The notes: generated by a model not told the origin, from the sequence alone. A DNA stretch of 31,265 bases from Rhizophagus sp. LPA8_4_AMF (GCA_021464525.1 JADRCO010000542.1:1-31265), one strand, 5' to 3'; counted from the first letter of the stretch, positions 1-10,630 are shown. A program made the numbers and translations.

Positions 1-55
1 GTGAAATTCACCATAATATAAATTTAAGGTGAAATTCACCCTGGTGAATTTTTTT
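1..55. repeat. Short GGTGAA/TTCACC inverted motifs at window edge
   Basis: The 12-mer GTGAAATTCACC occurs at 1-12 and again at 30-41, followed directly by a third half-motif, TGGTGAATT. Each copy is nearly its own reverse complement. This looks like the end of a mini-element whose other end lies outside the window, but no partner end or target duplication can be seen, so the class is open. Confidence 0.35.
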
Positions 56-301
56 TAAATTAACCAGAGGTTATTATTAAATTAATCCTAATAAAATTAT
101 TGCTAATATTATTGTAAAATATATCTTTTAAAAAGGTTTATATAATAAAATTTTTATTTATCTAGGTAAAAGGATTATTTTAAAAAAAATTTTTGATATA
201 ATCAGTAAAGTAAATCTGAATCAATTAATTGTTAAAAGTTGTATAATGATCAGTAAGGAAATATGTGTCAAATCATTATTTGAACTTTAGTTCATTATTT
301 C
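56..301. other. AT-rich stretch, left flank of the hAT-like element
   Basis: No gene was found. Read on the minus strand, the part next to 302 continues the reading frame of the small decayed gene at 2252-2472 for a few codons, which suggests that the big element at 310 split a once continuous sequence. Confidence 0.4.
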
Positions 302-309
302 GTGAATAG

Positions 310-2243
310 TAAAGTTCTGCACAAGCTGAGCCAGCTCACAAGCGGTTCGAGCTTTTCAAGGTGAGCCAAGCTGAGCTATGTTTAAAATAGCTTGATGACT
401 CGTGAGCTAGCTTGAAAAAAGTTCGAGCTAGCAATGGGCTTAGCTCAAAAAGCTCAAGCCAGAAATTATTCAGCTCGAGCCAGCTCAAGCTGGCTTGTAA
501 AAATATTGCGAATACATTTTTTGTTTAATATTATATGAAAAAAAACATTTTACATTTTTTTTTGATACTTTAACAAAAATGTTGCGAATACATTTTTTGT
601 TTAATATTATATGAAAAAAATATTTCATAACATTTTTTTGATACTTTAACAAAAAATGTTGTGAATACATTTTTTGTTTAATATTAGATGAAAAAAAACA
701 TTTCACATTTTTTTTTAATACTTTAACAAAAAACATTGCGAATATGTTTTTTGTTTAATATTAGATAAAAAAATATTTTGCAACATTTTTTTTCTATACT
801 TTGACAAAAATGTTGCAAATACGTTTTGTTTAATATTATATGAAAAAATGTTTCACAACATTTTTTTTGATACTTTAATAAAAAATGTTACGAATATATT
901 TTTTGTTTAATATTATATGAAAAAAACGTTTTGCAACATTTTTTTGATACTTTAACAAAAAATATTGCGAATAGTTTTTTGTTTAATATTAGATAAAAAA
1001 CAGTTTACAACATTTTTTTCGATACTTTAACAAAAAATGTTGCGAGTATATTTTTTGTTTAATATTATATGAAAAAAATGTTTTGCAACGTTTTTTTGAT
1101 ACTTTAACAAAAATGTTGTGAAAGTGTTTTTGTTTAATATTATATAAAAAAAATATTTCGCAACATTTTTTTTTGATACTTTAACAAAAATGTTGCGAAT
1201 ACATTTTTTGTTTAATATTATATGAAAAAAATATTTCATAACATTTTTTTGATACTTTAACAAAAAATGTTGTGAATACATTTTTTGTTTAATATTAGAT
1301 GAAAAAAAACATTTCACATTTTTTTTTAATACTTTAACAAAAAACATTGCGAATATGTTTTTTGTTTAATATTAGATAAAAAAATATTTTGCAACATTTT
1401 TTTTCTATACTTTGACAAAAATGTTGCAAATACGTTTTGTTTAATATTATATGAAAAAATGTTTCACAACATTTTTTTTGATACTTTAACAAAAAATATT
1501 ACGAATATATTTTTTGTTTAATATTATATGAAAAAAACGTTTTACAACATTTTTTCGATACTTTAACAAAAAATATTGCAAATAGTTTTTTGTTTAATAT
1601 TAGATAAAAAACATTTTACAACATTTTTTTCGATACTTTAACAAAAAATGTTGCAAGTATATTTTTTGTTTAATATTATATGAAAAAAATGTTTTGCAAC
1701 ATTTTTTTGATACTTTAACAAAAATGTTGTAAAAGCGTTTTTGTTTAATATTATATGAAAAAAATATTTCGCAACATTTTTTTTTGATACTTTAACAAAA
1801 AACGTTGTGAATATGTTTTTTGTTTAATATTATATAAAAAATGTTTTGCAACATTTTTTTCAATATTTTAATAAAAAATGGTGCGAAAATATTTTTTGTT
1901 TAATATTATATGAAAAAAAGTGGTTCGCAACATTTTTTTCAATACTTTAACAAAAAATGTTGCAAGTACATTTTTTGTTTAATATATATGAAAAAAATGG
2001 TGCAAAACCATTTTTTGCATAATAATATTTTAAAAAATGTTGCGTAACATTTTTTTGATACTTTTAAGCTAACTTGAGCTTATCTTGACTTGAGCCAGAT
2101 TTTTCACGGTTCAGCTCAACTCACTTTAGCTCAAGCCAAAATTTTTATAGCCCAGCTCATTCTAGCTCGAGCTCAAATTTTTTTTTTTGAGCCAAGCCAA
2201 GCCAGACTGTGTCTTAGCTCAAGTCAGCTCGTGCAGAGCTTTA
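310..2243. mobile_element. Non-autonomous hAT-like element carrying a satellite array
   Basis: The left end reads TAAAGTTCTGCACAAGCTGA and the right end, reverse-complemented, reads TAAAGCTCTGCACGAGCTGA (18 of 20 identical). The bases outside are GTGAATAG (302-309) and ATGAATAG (2244-2251), an 8-bp target duplication with one mismatch, which fits hAT. About 180 bp inside each end is packed with AGCTC/GAGCT words, the sort of subterminal repeats hAT transposases bind. The core is a tandem array of about 20 copies of a 76-bp unit. No transposase is encoded, so it must have moved with an enzyme from elsewhere. The short open frames inside it on the minus strand are by-products of the repeat. Confidence 0.8.
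500..2060. repeat. Satellite, about 20 x 76 bp, inside the hAT-like element
   Basis: The marker TTTGTTTAATATTA recurs every 75-77 bp from about 520 to 1975. Each unit holds an imperfect inverted repeat, roughly CAACATTTTTT...AAAAAATGTTG around a 12-base loop, so a single strand could fold into a run of hairpins. Units differ by a few bases. Blocks 574-1184 and 1185-1795 match each other better than neighbouring units do, showing a higher-order duplication of eight units. Confidence 0.85.
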
Positions 2244-2251
2244 ATGAATAG

Positions 2252-2472
2252 CTCTTATATAAAGATCCACTAATTGTCCATTATATTCAGAACATTTATA
2301 TTCAACTAATCTATTTGATGTAAATAGCGCATCTAGTTGACTTGAAGTCGATTCTTTACTTAGTATACTAACAGCTGATCTGTTTCTTCATGTTAAAGGT
2401 GTAGCATAAGGTCGATTTGAAATTGATTCTTCATCATTAATTATACTGGCAATCGATCTTTTTCTACCCATT
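2252..2472 (-). pseudogene. Decayed small gene cut by the hAT-like element
   Basis: An ATG at 2472 on the minus strand opens a frame starting MGRKRSIASIINDEES. It has one in-frame TGA about 27 codons in, after which the same frame continues with SKESTSSQLDALFTSNRL and EYKCSEYNGQLVDLYIRAIH up to the target duplication of the element at 310-2243. Beyond the element the frame runs on for a few codons (EIMN). The family was not recognised. The basic start and Ser-rich stretch give no function. One stop plus the insertion make it a pseudogene, unless TGA lies in an unrecognised intron. Confidence 0.45.
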
Positions 2473-2679
2473 TTTTAAAAAGTACAACTTTATATCTTAA
2501 ATTCAGTGATTAATTTGATTCTTTATAAATAAAAAATATCTGATTTATGTTATATTATATTAATATAAACAGAAAGTAATACAAGATGATGCAGAAAATT
2601 TTACTTTAAAATTTTGATTTGATTTTACTATAATTTATTGGTTTTTAAGTGATTGTCAAAATAGTTAATAATAAGTTTA

Positions 2680-3000
2680 ATTTGTAATTTTTTAACAAAA
2701 ATATAAATTTGATTTTGATTTAGTTGAACTTCTACCAAAATAGTTAAAAAGTTAATTTGGTTATTTTTTTAATGAAAATATAAATTTAATATTGTCTGCC
2801 AAAAAAATTTAATTTGGTGATTTTTTTTAATAAAAATATAAATTTGATCTAAAAAGTCTAATTTGGTAATTTTTTAACGAAAATATAAATGTGATATTAT
2901 CTGCTAAAAATAGTTTAATTTGGTGATTTTTTTTAATGAAAATATAAATTTGATATTGTCTGCTAAAAAAAGTTTAATTTGGTGATTTTTTTAACAAAAA
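2680..3000. repeat. Imperfect AT-rich tandem repeat, about 60 bp x 5
   Basis: The phrase AAAATATAAATTTGATATTGTCTGC ... TTTAATTTGGTGATTTTTTTAA recurs, with the AATATAAAT core near 2701, 2778, 2837, 2883 and 2942. Spacing varies from 46 to 77 bp. No coding sense was seen, and the rest of 2473-3300 is AT-rich sequence without a recognisable gene. Confidence 0.6.
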
Positions 3001-3302
3001 TTATTAATGAAAATTCAATACAAAATAAGAAAGTTTAATTCAAAATCCATAAAAACCATTTATTTTCACCCAAATTTTTCTCACATTCAAACATATTAAC
3101 CATACAAATTTTTTCAATTTAAATTTTTTAAAATTTTCAGTATAAATTGTCAAAAAAAAGGTAACTATACACAAATCAAGTAAAGCAATACTTCTCAAAG
3201 CCAACAAGAGCAAACTAAAAAGAGAGCAAATCAGAACAATATTCCTTAAAACTAACATAGGCAAATTAAAAAAAGTTCAACTTTAAAAACTGAAGACTAA
3301 AA

Positions 3303-3367
3303 CCTGACTTTGAGTCAAAGTTTGATCAAAGAAAATACTTTGATCTGACCTTTAACCTCAAGTCAGG
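3303..3367. repeat. Hairpin element, CCTGACTT...AAGTCAGG
   Basis: The left arm (3303-3331) and right arm (3338-3367) are imperfect reverse complements around a short AAAATA loop, with several repeats of the TTTGATC / GATCAAAG word. The shape is that of a small foldback mini-element. No target duplication was found. Confidence 0.45.
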
Positions 3368-3671
3368 ATTCAGAAAATGATACCCTATAAAATCCAGTTC
3401 AAAATCACTTTTCCAAACCAATTCTTATCAAAAGTATAAAAATCATAGGTTTACAAAGTTTACAAGAACAATATGAGAACCTTTAACTTTCAAGCTCATA
3501 TAATGATAATACAAAACAGGTGTAAAAACTAGCAGATACGTAAAAACTATTCTATTTAGTAGTCGATAATGCACTAATTGCAGATAAAGACTATTGACTT
3601 GTATGTATCTTCATTGATTTTAGTGGTCTCTAAATACTCTATCATATAATTGGCTTTTTTATTACTTTACA

Positions 3672-4640
3672 GAAAATAGAGAAGTGCGTGCAAATAATAA
3701 AAGATTGCAAGAGCAATTAGCTGAATAGCACGATAAATATTTTAACTTAAAAAAAAAGGATGAGACAAACTCAGAAATCCATCGATTGCAAACAGAAATG
3801 CAATGCCTGATGGAAATCAACCAACAATTCAGTGATGAAAATGAAAGGTTGCAAAGAGAAGTCTCATCAACTAATAAAGTGTCGATTGGAAAAGGTCTCA
3901 AATGCCAAAAAATTAACAATAAAGCGAAAAAAAGTGGAAAAAAGCCAATACTTCATGAAGAAGAAACAAAGAGTGATGCAGATAAAGCAACCATAGAACC
4001 TGATAAAAAAGGTGCTAGGGTTAGTAAATTTTGGTAGATATGGCATTTTTTCGCATTTTTTATGCTAATTTATTCCAATATTATGTCTTTAGAATGAAAT
4101 AAAAGCTATATTAAAAATAATTAACCCAGATAAAAATTTAAATTATAAGCAACTAACTTGTCAACCCTGATGGATTCTTTCTTTTATCATATATATAGGA
4201 TCTGATGATTTGAATGTAAATCTTTTTTTGAAGTATACTAAAGATTAAGCTTCTATTAATTTTTTAATATTAACTATTTCATTTCTGTAGAATAGTCTGA
4301 ACTACTTATTGAAAATTATAGATTTATAAGTTAAAAATTCATACCAGAAGATGAATCATCTGTAGTAAATAAACAGGTTATTGACAAAGTACATAAGAAT
4401 TTCTGAATATGGAGATATCACATAAGATAACCCTATACATACACTTTGAAAAAATTCTTTTGAGTAATGTAAGTATAATCATATACACTTTGACCATTTT
4501 TACATTAGTAAACATAGCATCAAATATCATGACAAGGTTCCAATCAGTGTATTCAAAGGCCCTAGTACATATAGGATTTTTTGAAATGATAAATGGTAAT
4601 GGTGTAAGAGTATTAATAATATTAGATATGTAGTTCATAG
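3672..4640 (+). pseudogene. Remnant of a coiled-coil protein gene
   Basis: After a good splice acceptor (TTTACAG at about 3672) a frame reads ENREVRANNKRLQEQLAE, meets one stop, and resumes as DKYFNLKKKDETNSEIHRLQ to IEPDKKGARVSKFW with a stop at 4035. Heptad-like Leu/Gln/Glu spacing, as in RLQTEMQCLMEINQQ, predicts a coiled coil, followed by a Lys/Glu-rich tail. Further coding-like scraps follow to about 4640 in shifted frames (for example YGDIT, DNPIHTL). The family is not one I can name; multi-exon coiled-coil proteins of this look are common in Rhizophagus (general impression, not searched). The in-frame stop and frame changes argue for a dead copy. Confidence 0.4.
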
Positions 4641-5346
4641 GATTTATCTCTATTACAATTATTATCTAATAAATCTTTTTATATATTTTGCAGATCACAA
4701 AAAAATACAAAAAAAGTATTTCAATAATCATGCAATTTAATAAAATTTAACATATAATCATTTTAAAAGATTATAAAATAGTATGTAAAATTCAAGGATA
4801 TATTATTTATAAAATTATTGAATAAATTTATTATTACACAAAATACAAATTATTTAATTAATATATAAAATACTGATTGATATTTTGGAATATTTTACAT
4901 AATAATATATAGTCAACTCTCTCTATAGTCAACTCTGTTATAGTTACATTATTTTATATAGTCACCTTAGTTGAATATCCCAAAATTTTCATATATTAAA
5001 TCTATTGTTTATAGTCACAAACTACTTATAGTTACTATCACATCTGTTTTTAAAAATTATATATACAGTATATGTGAGATTTTAATGATTTTTAGATCAT
5101 TGGATTCATTTATTAAGAGGAATCAAATGGTAGTAATTTCATAATGTTTGGATTAATATTGACTGAGTAATCATTTCCACTGACTGATAATTATTGCATA
5201 TGAGCAGCTTAAATTTATATTTTAAAAATGTCAACAAAAAATTTTAATTTTATTTGTTATTTTATTTTATTTTTCTTTTTATAAAAAAAAATAAAATAAA
5301 ATAAAAAAAGCAATTCAAGTTTCTTTAAATAATTACAAAAATAGAT
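4641..5346. other. AT-rich intergenic region downstream of ARP8
   Basis: No gene was seen. The part near 5261-5266 (TTTATT on the plus strand) supplies a candidate AATAAA poly(A) signal for ARP8 on the minus strand, about 80 bases past its stop. The block 4911-5045 is annotated separately as a pogo-like end. Confidence 0.5.
4911..5045. mobile_element. Pogo-like mini-element end (AGTCAACTCTCTCTATAG)
   Basis: After a TA dinucleotide the sequence AGTCAACTCTCTCTATAG starts a run of repeated TATAGT(C/T)A words. It closely resembles the ends of the TA-flanked element at 14075-14583. A matching opposite end was not found, so this is probably a truncated or heavily diverged copy. Confidence 0.45.
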
Positions 5347-8277
5347 TTACCAAATAAAAAATGCTTTTTCTCTTAAGCATCTAACTCCCAACTCTTCCCA
5401 TTCTCTCGAATTAATCCATGATTCATTTAAAATCTCCAATTTGCTCATTACGGAACCACCTTTCCATACTAATAATCTTGGATCTAAATCCCTAGATGAT
5501 GTTAGAACTTCAAGTTTATCCGCATTTTGTATTTGTCGGGATGACAATCTGACGTAATGATCAATGAAAAGTATGTTAAGTATTAATATATATTTTATTT
5601 TATATAAAGAAAAAAAAATCATACCTTTCTTCCAACATTTTATTCACTCCTGGAATAAGTCCACCTCCGCCAACCACAAGTATACTTGAATAAAATTTTT
5701 TAGCTCTTTCTTCAGTTGCCGCAGTATTAATGCTCTGGATTATGGCATCATCAAGTGGTAATGTAGACATAGAATCTACAAGAAGAGCATTTTGAGTACG
5801 TGCAACTGTATTTGATGATATTGATGGAGATGCGGGCTGAGTTGTAGGCAACACAGATGCAGGTATAGGCGAAGGTGCAGGGACTGTATTGTTATCTACT
5901 CTAAGAGGTGTAGTTGATCCTGGACTATCTCGTGGTTGAGGTGATGGGGAAGGAAAAGAAGTTCGAATTTGAGTTGCTGCTTGTGTTGTGACAGAAAGTT
6001 TTGGTTTTTGCATAACCAATCCTGGTTGAACCTATAAAAATATTATTATCATATTTGCAATTTGTGATCAGAAAAAAGAACTTTCAATCAATTGTCATCA
6101 TTACCCCGTTATTTGTAATAGCTCCTTCTGTAATATCGTCAATCATGAAAGATGCAAATTTTTGAGGAAATTCGGCTCGTTTCTTGTTAAAATTGATTAT
6201 ATGAGGGTAAAATAGCAGCTAACAAAACATAAAACTAGATCAATAATTATATTTAATAATAGAATGATTTAATCGTATATTGCTGAACGATTCTCACCAT
6301 TGGCGCGATAATCGCATCATCATACGTCTTAATTTGATACTTCAACGTGGGTTTATTAGGTGCTCTAACGTAAAACTCGTTTAATTGAATTGTGAGATTG
6401 ACCTTCGGTTTTGAAAAATGGTTAAATATTTAAAATAAGTCCTTGCACGCTAAGAAATGCAAAAAGTAAAAAACATACTTCATCCAAAGTACAAAATTTC
6501 TCTTTCATTTCTTCAGCCAACAACCAATCATATACACGATTTAAATCCATTTCAGAATATGGAAACTTGCTTCTTCTTAAGAGTTTAATGAAAAAATACG
6601 TGATATCATCGCCTCCATAATGAAGACATACCCTATAAATAAACATGAACATCATCAAATTTAATTAATTAATGAAAAATACACCTCAAATTGAAATTTA
6701 TTAAGGTTGCAACCTAGAGTCAGGAATGCACATCCCATCTTCAACACACGTGACAGTGGAAGTTTGAGCTCCAATATCAACAATGCATGCTACCGACATG
6801 CCGGCTCCAAAACTAACACATACTGATTCCTGCGCTATAAAAACGCGACGGAATTCCATGTATCGTAGTAACATCGTGATCATTTCCAACACATATAGTC
6901 GATTATATACATCAGGAATTACAAGAATTACAGAATAATTCTAAAAATAAAAGAAGTGATAAGTAAAAAATATAAAAAGTGGGCTTCATTGGTAATAATT
7001 TAAATACCCTGAAACTTTTCCGAGAAATTCCAAGTTTTTCTCGAATCGACTCGGTCCAAATTGTTTCTAGATCTCCGATTATAGCTTTAATGGAATCATA
7101 ATCTCTGGTATTAAATTCACCGTGCTGTATCGGATAAAACAATTTAAAAGAATCTGCCGAATCAGGAAGTCGAAGTGCCTGTAACGTTAAAAGGCTTTAT
7201 AAAATCCTGGCAATGATAAATTGATATTAAGGGATAAGAATCTTCATATCTTAAACTTACCTTTTCTCCTACATAATACTCAGCATCATCATCTACTACA
7301 GTCCAATCGATTCTGTAAGGGTCGTTATGATCCGCGATTGTCTCTGGATGGGCAGATTTATTAAACGAATGAACTTGTGACTGTGCATTAGCAACAGGCC
7401 TTCGTTTCGAAGCCTTCATCCTTTCTTTTAATTCTTTTTTTATTTCACCAACAGCATGTTTAAAATATTCCTATTTATTGTACAAGATTAAGAATAATTG
7501 ACATAATATATAACAAGAGCTGAAATCCTAACCTCATCTTCGTCTTCCTCTTCAGTCACGATTGAAGAGCCCGCCGAATTTGAACAAGTTTCAGCTTCTT
7601 TAGCATCCTCTTCGTCTAGCCTCGTTTCTTTAATTTCTTCACTCTCATTTTCCTTTTTGATTTCATTGTTATTAACAGGATAAACATCTTCAGTTTCTCG
7701 CTCGACCTTAATCTCCTTTTTACTCTCATCTTGCCGTTCTTCATCTTCCTTTTTAATTCTCATTCTCCGTGCAATTAAATGTGGTACAACGCTAGGAAAT
7801 GCTTCAGAAGCGCGACCGATCCTTAGATACCTTGATCCTGGGTGTATCACCAATACTTTCGATCCTTCGACATTCGACTATGGAAAGATTAATTTGGGTA
7901 AATAAATTATTTTTTAAAAAAAAATTTTAAATAAATACCTCGAGTTCTTCTTCGCTAGTTATTTCCTCTTCCTCTTCGTCTTCATAAACGTCTTCTTCTT
8001 CACTTTCCTTTTGTTTACCAGCCAAATCTTTTTTTGCTTCATCGCGAGTGAAGTAAGAAATCTCGTGTCTTAAAAATTTCGAGGTGACATATTTTGTTAC
8101 AATGGATGGCTGGGCTGCAAAGTTGGTAAATTTTAGCTGTGGTGTATAGTGTCTATCTATCTTATTAAAATTAGAAACAGGTTGTGTAGTTTGCATGTGT
8201 TGAAAATTGAAATCTATTTGTGTTTCTGAAAGTGATTGTGATGGTCTTGCTATATTTATTTCTTGTTTAACCTCCAT
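5347..8277 (-). CDS. ARP8: Actin-related protein 8, INO80 complex subunit
   Basis: ARP8 is a nuclear actin-like subunit of the INO80 remodeller; with Arp4 and actin it forms the module that binds linker DNA. Exons: 8277-7939, 7877-7533, 7470-7261, 7178-7008, 6940-6714, 6632-6479, 6402-6298, 6218-6105, 6031-5625, 5548-5347. All introns are GT-AG and the join stays open for 757 codons. An acidic N-terminal tail (about 80-113) precedes the actin fold. Recognisable blocks are VLVIHPGSRYLRIGRA, VDIGAQTSTVTCVEDG, HYGGDDITYFFIKLL, KFYSSILVVGGGG (nucleotide site), DPRLLVWKGGSV and the C-terminal REKAFFIW, all typical of ARP8. Two insertions, a Glu/Lys-rich one (about 145-228) and a Pro/Ser-rich one (about 560-640), make it longer than human ARP8 (624 aa). 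The start is the first ATG in frame. It appears intact. Confidence 0.93.
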
Positions 8278-9122
8278 GACTTAAACACAAAACTTTCTTA
8301 AAACTAATTGGGTAAAAATAAGATAAGATAAAAGTTTTTTTAAAAAAAAATATTTATGATTATTTTTATTTATTTGAGTACATATTGAATTCCTTTGAGT
8401 TGCGCTCGTATGAAGGTGGCATCATCGTCATATCTGTATCTGAATCACATTAGAATGTCAAAAAACACATATATTGCTATAAAAACATGTGTCGAACAAA
8501 ATTCAATAAAAAAACTCATTACAAGAAATCTGCAAGATCGGAAAATGTAACGTTCTGATTTTAAAAATGGAAATTTTGTAAAATTAATGTAACGTTATAT
8601 TGCATTTGTGTCACTTTTCTAGATTTAGGAGGAAATTATTTTTATCAATCAATTTTTTTCCATGGGAATATATCCGCTGAAAAATTGCTCTTTCACGAAG
8701 ATTAAAGAATAATGCGAACAACACGTGAAAAAATTTCGCAAATCTCACTATTTAAAAAAATAATTTAACAAGATAAATTACTGAGTACATTAATAGATTT
8801 ATAAAAAAAAGCTAGAAAGTAATTATTATTTATAAATCGCGGTGCTGTAGTTAATATTTTTATTTTTTATAGCTGAACGAGCACCATATTGTCGTGGAGT
8901 CGGAAAGAATTACTGTACTAAACTATGTAGCAATCACAATCTTTTAGATTAAGACAAAATTTTAACAATGTAACGTCTCCCACAGACAAACCTCTCGTCG
9001 TGCCTAAACAGTCACATCAATTCTTAGTCAATTTCTTTGTCACGTGCAATATATCCAATCGGGTAATAAATATAACATCAGTTAATACTGTGATCAAGTC
9101 AGACTCTAATCCTCAAGTAATT
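8278..9122. promoter_or_regulatory. Divergent ARP8/CSN7 intergenic region
   Basis: These 845 bp separate two genes read away from each other and so must carry both promoters. The 10-mer ATGTAACGT(T/C) occurs three times, at 8545-8554, 8587-8596 and 8968-8977, which is more than expected by chance here. The first copy overlaps a possible minus-strand exon. No clear TATA box or known factor site was identified. Confidence 0.5.
8370..8554 (-). CDS. Possible 3' exons of a small unrecognised gene
   Basis: On the minus strand an acceptor (TTTTAAAATCAG) precedes exon 8554-8523, which reads NVTFSDLADF. A GTAATG donor and a CAG acceptor then lead in frame to exon 8439-8370, YRYDDDATFIRAQLKGIQYVLK and a TAA stop. 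The joined peptide looks protein-like (amphipathic, with charged spacing) and ends only 92 bp before the ARP8 start. No upstream exon or start codon fits cleanly, and I do not recognise the family. It could equally be chance, because the unspliced reading of the second piece in another frame (SDTDMTMMPPSYERNSKEF) is also open. Confidence 0.3.
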
Positions 9123-10630
9123 ATGTCTGAAGTCGTATTAAGCTCTTCGGCTCGTCAACGTTTAGAACCTTACCTTCTACTTTCTAAGTCTGCTAAAGGT
9201 GGTGCATGTGTACAGCTGATTAAAGACGCACTGGCTGCACCAGGTGTTTACGTGTTTGCCGAATTATTAGAAATGCCAAATGTTGCTGAGGTATACTTCA
9301 ATTATAAGAATTGTCCTAGACTAACATGTATGACGTTGAACTTTTTGATTTAGTTTGTAAAGATGTTTTTTATGATTTTTTTGCTTGCTAGTCCTGTATA
9401 ATAAATTAAACGAACTAAGGGTAATATTTAAAAGTTAATTAATATATATTTAAATTCTCTTAGCTTCAAAATAATGAGCAACATGTTCCATACCATACAT
9501 TATTAAGATTGTTTTCTTATGGCACATATAAAGATTATAAAGGTAATTGCTACGATTTGTATTTATCAAATTTGACGTTTGATTAACTATGATCTATTTT
9601 TTAGAAAATGCATCAACATTGCCTCAATTAGAAGCCACACAACTTAATAAATTGAAACACTTATCCATCGTTTCCTTATCCGAAGAATCAAGAGTTTGTA
9701 ATTTTTTGAATGAAGTGTCAAGAGTTATTGTCATCAGATTGAATGATTATTTATCTTTTTTTTTTCTTTAAAAAAAAAAATCTGGGCTAGACAATTCCGT
9801 ATGGTATACTTTTGCAATACCTTGATATACCAAATGTCCGTGAACTTGAGGATCTAATTATTGAGGCAATCTACCAAGATGTTATCAAAGGTAAATTAGA
9901 TCAAAAAAGGAAACAACTTGAAATCGAGTATACAATGGGTAGAGATTTACGACCGGGGCAAATCGATCAAATGTTGGAAGTATTAAGTGCTTGGTGTGTT
10001 TTAAATTTATCTCTTAACTTATATATAATGTTTAGTTATAGTCCACTAATTTTATTTATATTTATAAAGGTCACAAACTTCAGAGGAAATTTTAAAAGTC
10101 ATAGATACCAAGATCGTACAAGTTCGGGATGCCGCTATTGAAAACAAGAAACAAAAAGAAGAATATGAAAAGGAAGTAGAACGCCTTCGCAAAGAAGTAA
10201 AATCCAATTCAAAAAATGTTGACCATATGGAAATTATGGCGGGAGGCGCGATTGATCAATACGCTAACATGGATTACCACGATGAGAATACAAAAGGTGG
10301 TAGAGCTGGAAAGAGGTATGTTGTCATTTCTAAATTTTACTCAGTTTGATAATTTGGAGTCGTTCGGCTTTCTTCGGCCAAAAGCCGTATGATATTCGGG
10401 AATTGGGCATGATTTTTTACGAATAGCTTTATTTGATACCAAATCATTTCTCGGAAATGATTTTTTATATACTCGTTCCCAAAAAACGACGCTAAAATGC
10501 GTGAACAGTAGGAAGCGTAATCGACGACATTGAACCAAGAAACGTTTCCATTTGTCAATTTTTTTTTCTTTAATATCACTATCTTTCATCTAGGGGCCCA
10601 AAAAGGTCTTTCTTGACTGGCCGAAGATGA
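9123..10630 (+). CDS. CSN7: COP9 signalosome subunit 7
   Basis: CSN7 is a PCI-domain subunit of the COP9 signalosome, the complex that removes NEDD8 from cullins and so resets SCF-type ubiquitin ligases. Exons: 9123-9290, 9464-9542, 9605-9693, 9791-9993, 10070-10315, 10594-10630; they join in frame to 273 aa, close to human CSN7A (275 aa). Diagnostic blocks are [98 protein letters not shown] and a C-terminal helix rich in Lys/Glu (about 180-215). The ATG at 9123 is preferred because the open frame further upstream has no ATG. The last exon is tiny ([11 protein letters not shown]). AATAAA lies at 10675-10680. It appears intact; the exon 3 donor (GTTTGT) is the weakest call. Confidence 0.9.
10316..10593 (+). 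other. CSN7 intron 5 with folded, GC-richer insert
   Basis: This 278-bp intron is the longest in the gene and richer in GC than its surroundings. It contains a perfect 10-bp stem with a 3-base loop (10441-10450 / 10454-10463), a 7-bp stem CGGCTTT/AAAGCCG (10365-10371 / 10381-10387) and a 6-bp stem TATTCG/CGAATA (10393-10398 / 10420-10425). Two overlapping minus-strand open frames of about 80 codons also fit inside. It may be an intronic RNA or a small inserted element; neither is proven. No snoRNA boxes were convincing. Confidence 0.4.

Noticed and set aside
485-1347. Two minus-strand open frames of 83 and 106 codons with nearly the same Lys/Phe/Asn-rich protein
   Set aside because: They are the 76-bp satellite translated. 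The 76-77-bp period shifts the frame, the codons follow the repeat, and their likeness only reflects the 611-bp block duplication.
3040-3264. Minus-strand open frame of 74 codons, hydrophobic, possibly a membrane peptide
   Set aside because: It is AT-rich sequence giving Leu/Ile/Phe by composition. There are no partner exons, no conserved pattern and no supporting signals.
3303-3367. Intrinsic terminator or regulatory hairpin
   Set aside because: This is eukaryotic DNA with no gene ending nearby; a foldback element is more likely.
9000-9122. Longer N-terminus for CSN7 starting at 9000
   Set aside because: That extension begins at GTG and has no ATG, and the family match starts right after the ATG at 9123.
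10485-10545. tRNA-derived SINE with a B-box-like GGTTCAATG on the minus strand of CSN7 intron 5
   Set aside because: No A box lies at the right distance and no acceptor-type fold could be drawn; the single word is not enough.
10337-10589. Two overlapping minus-strand open frames inside CSN7 intron 5
   Set aside because: Both lie wholly within an intron of a well supported gene, overlap each other in different frames and match no family; the hairpins explain the region better.
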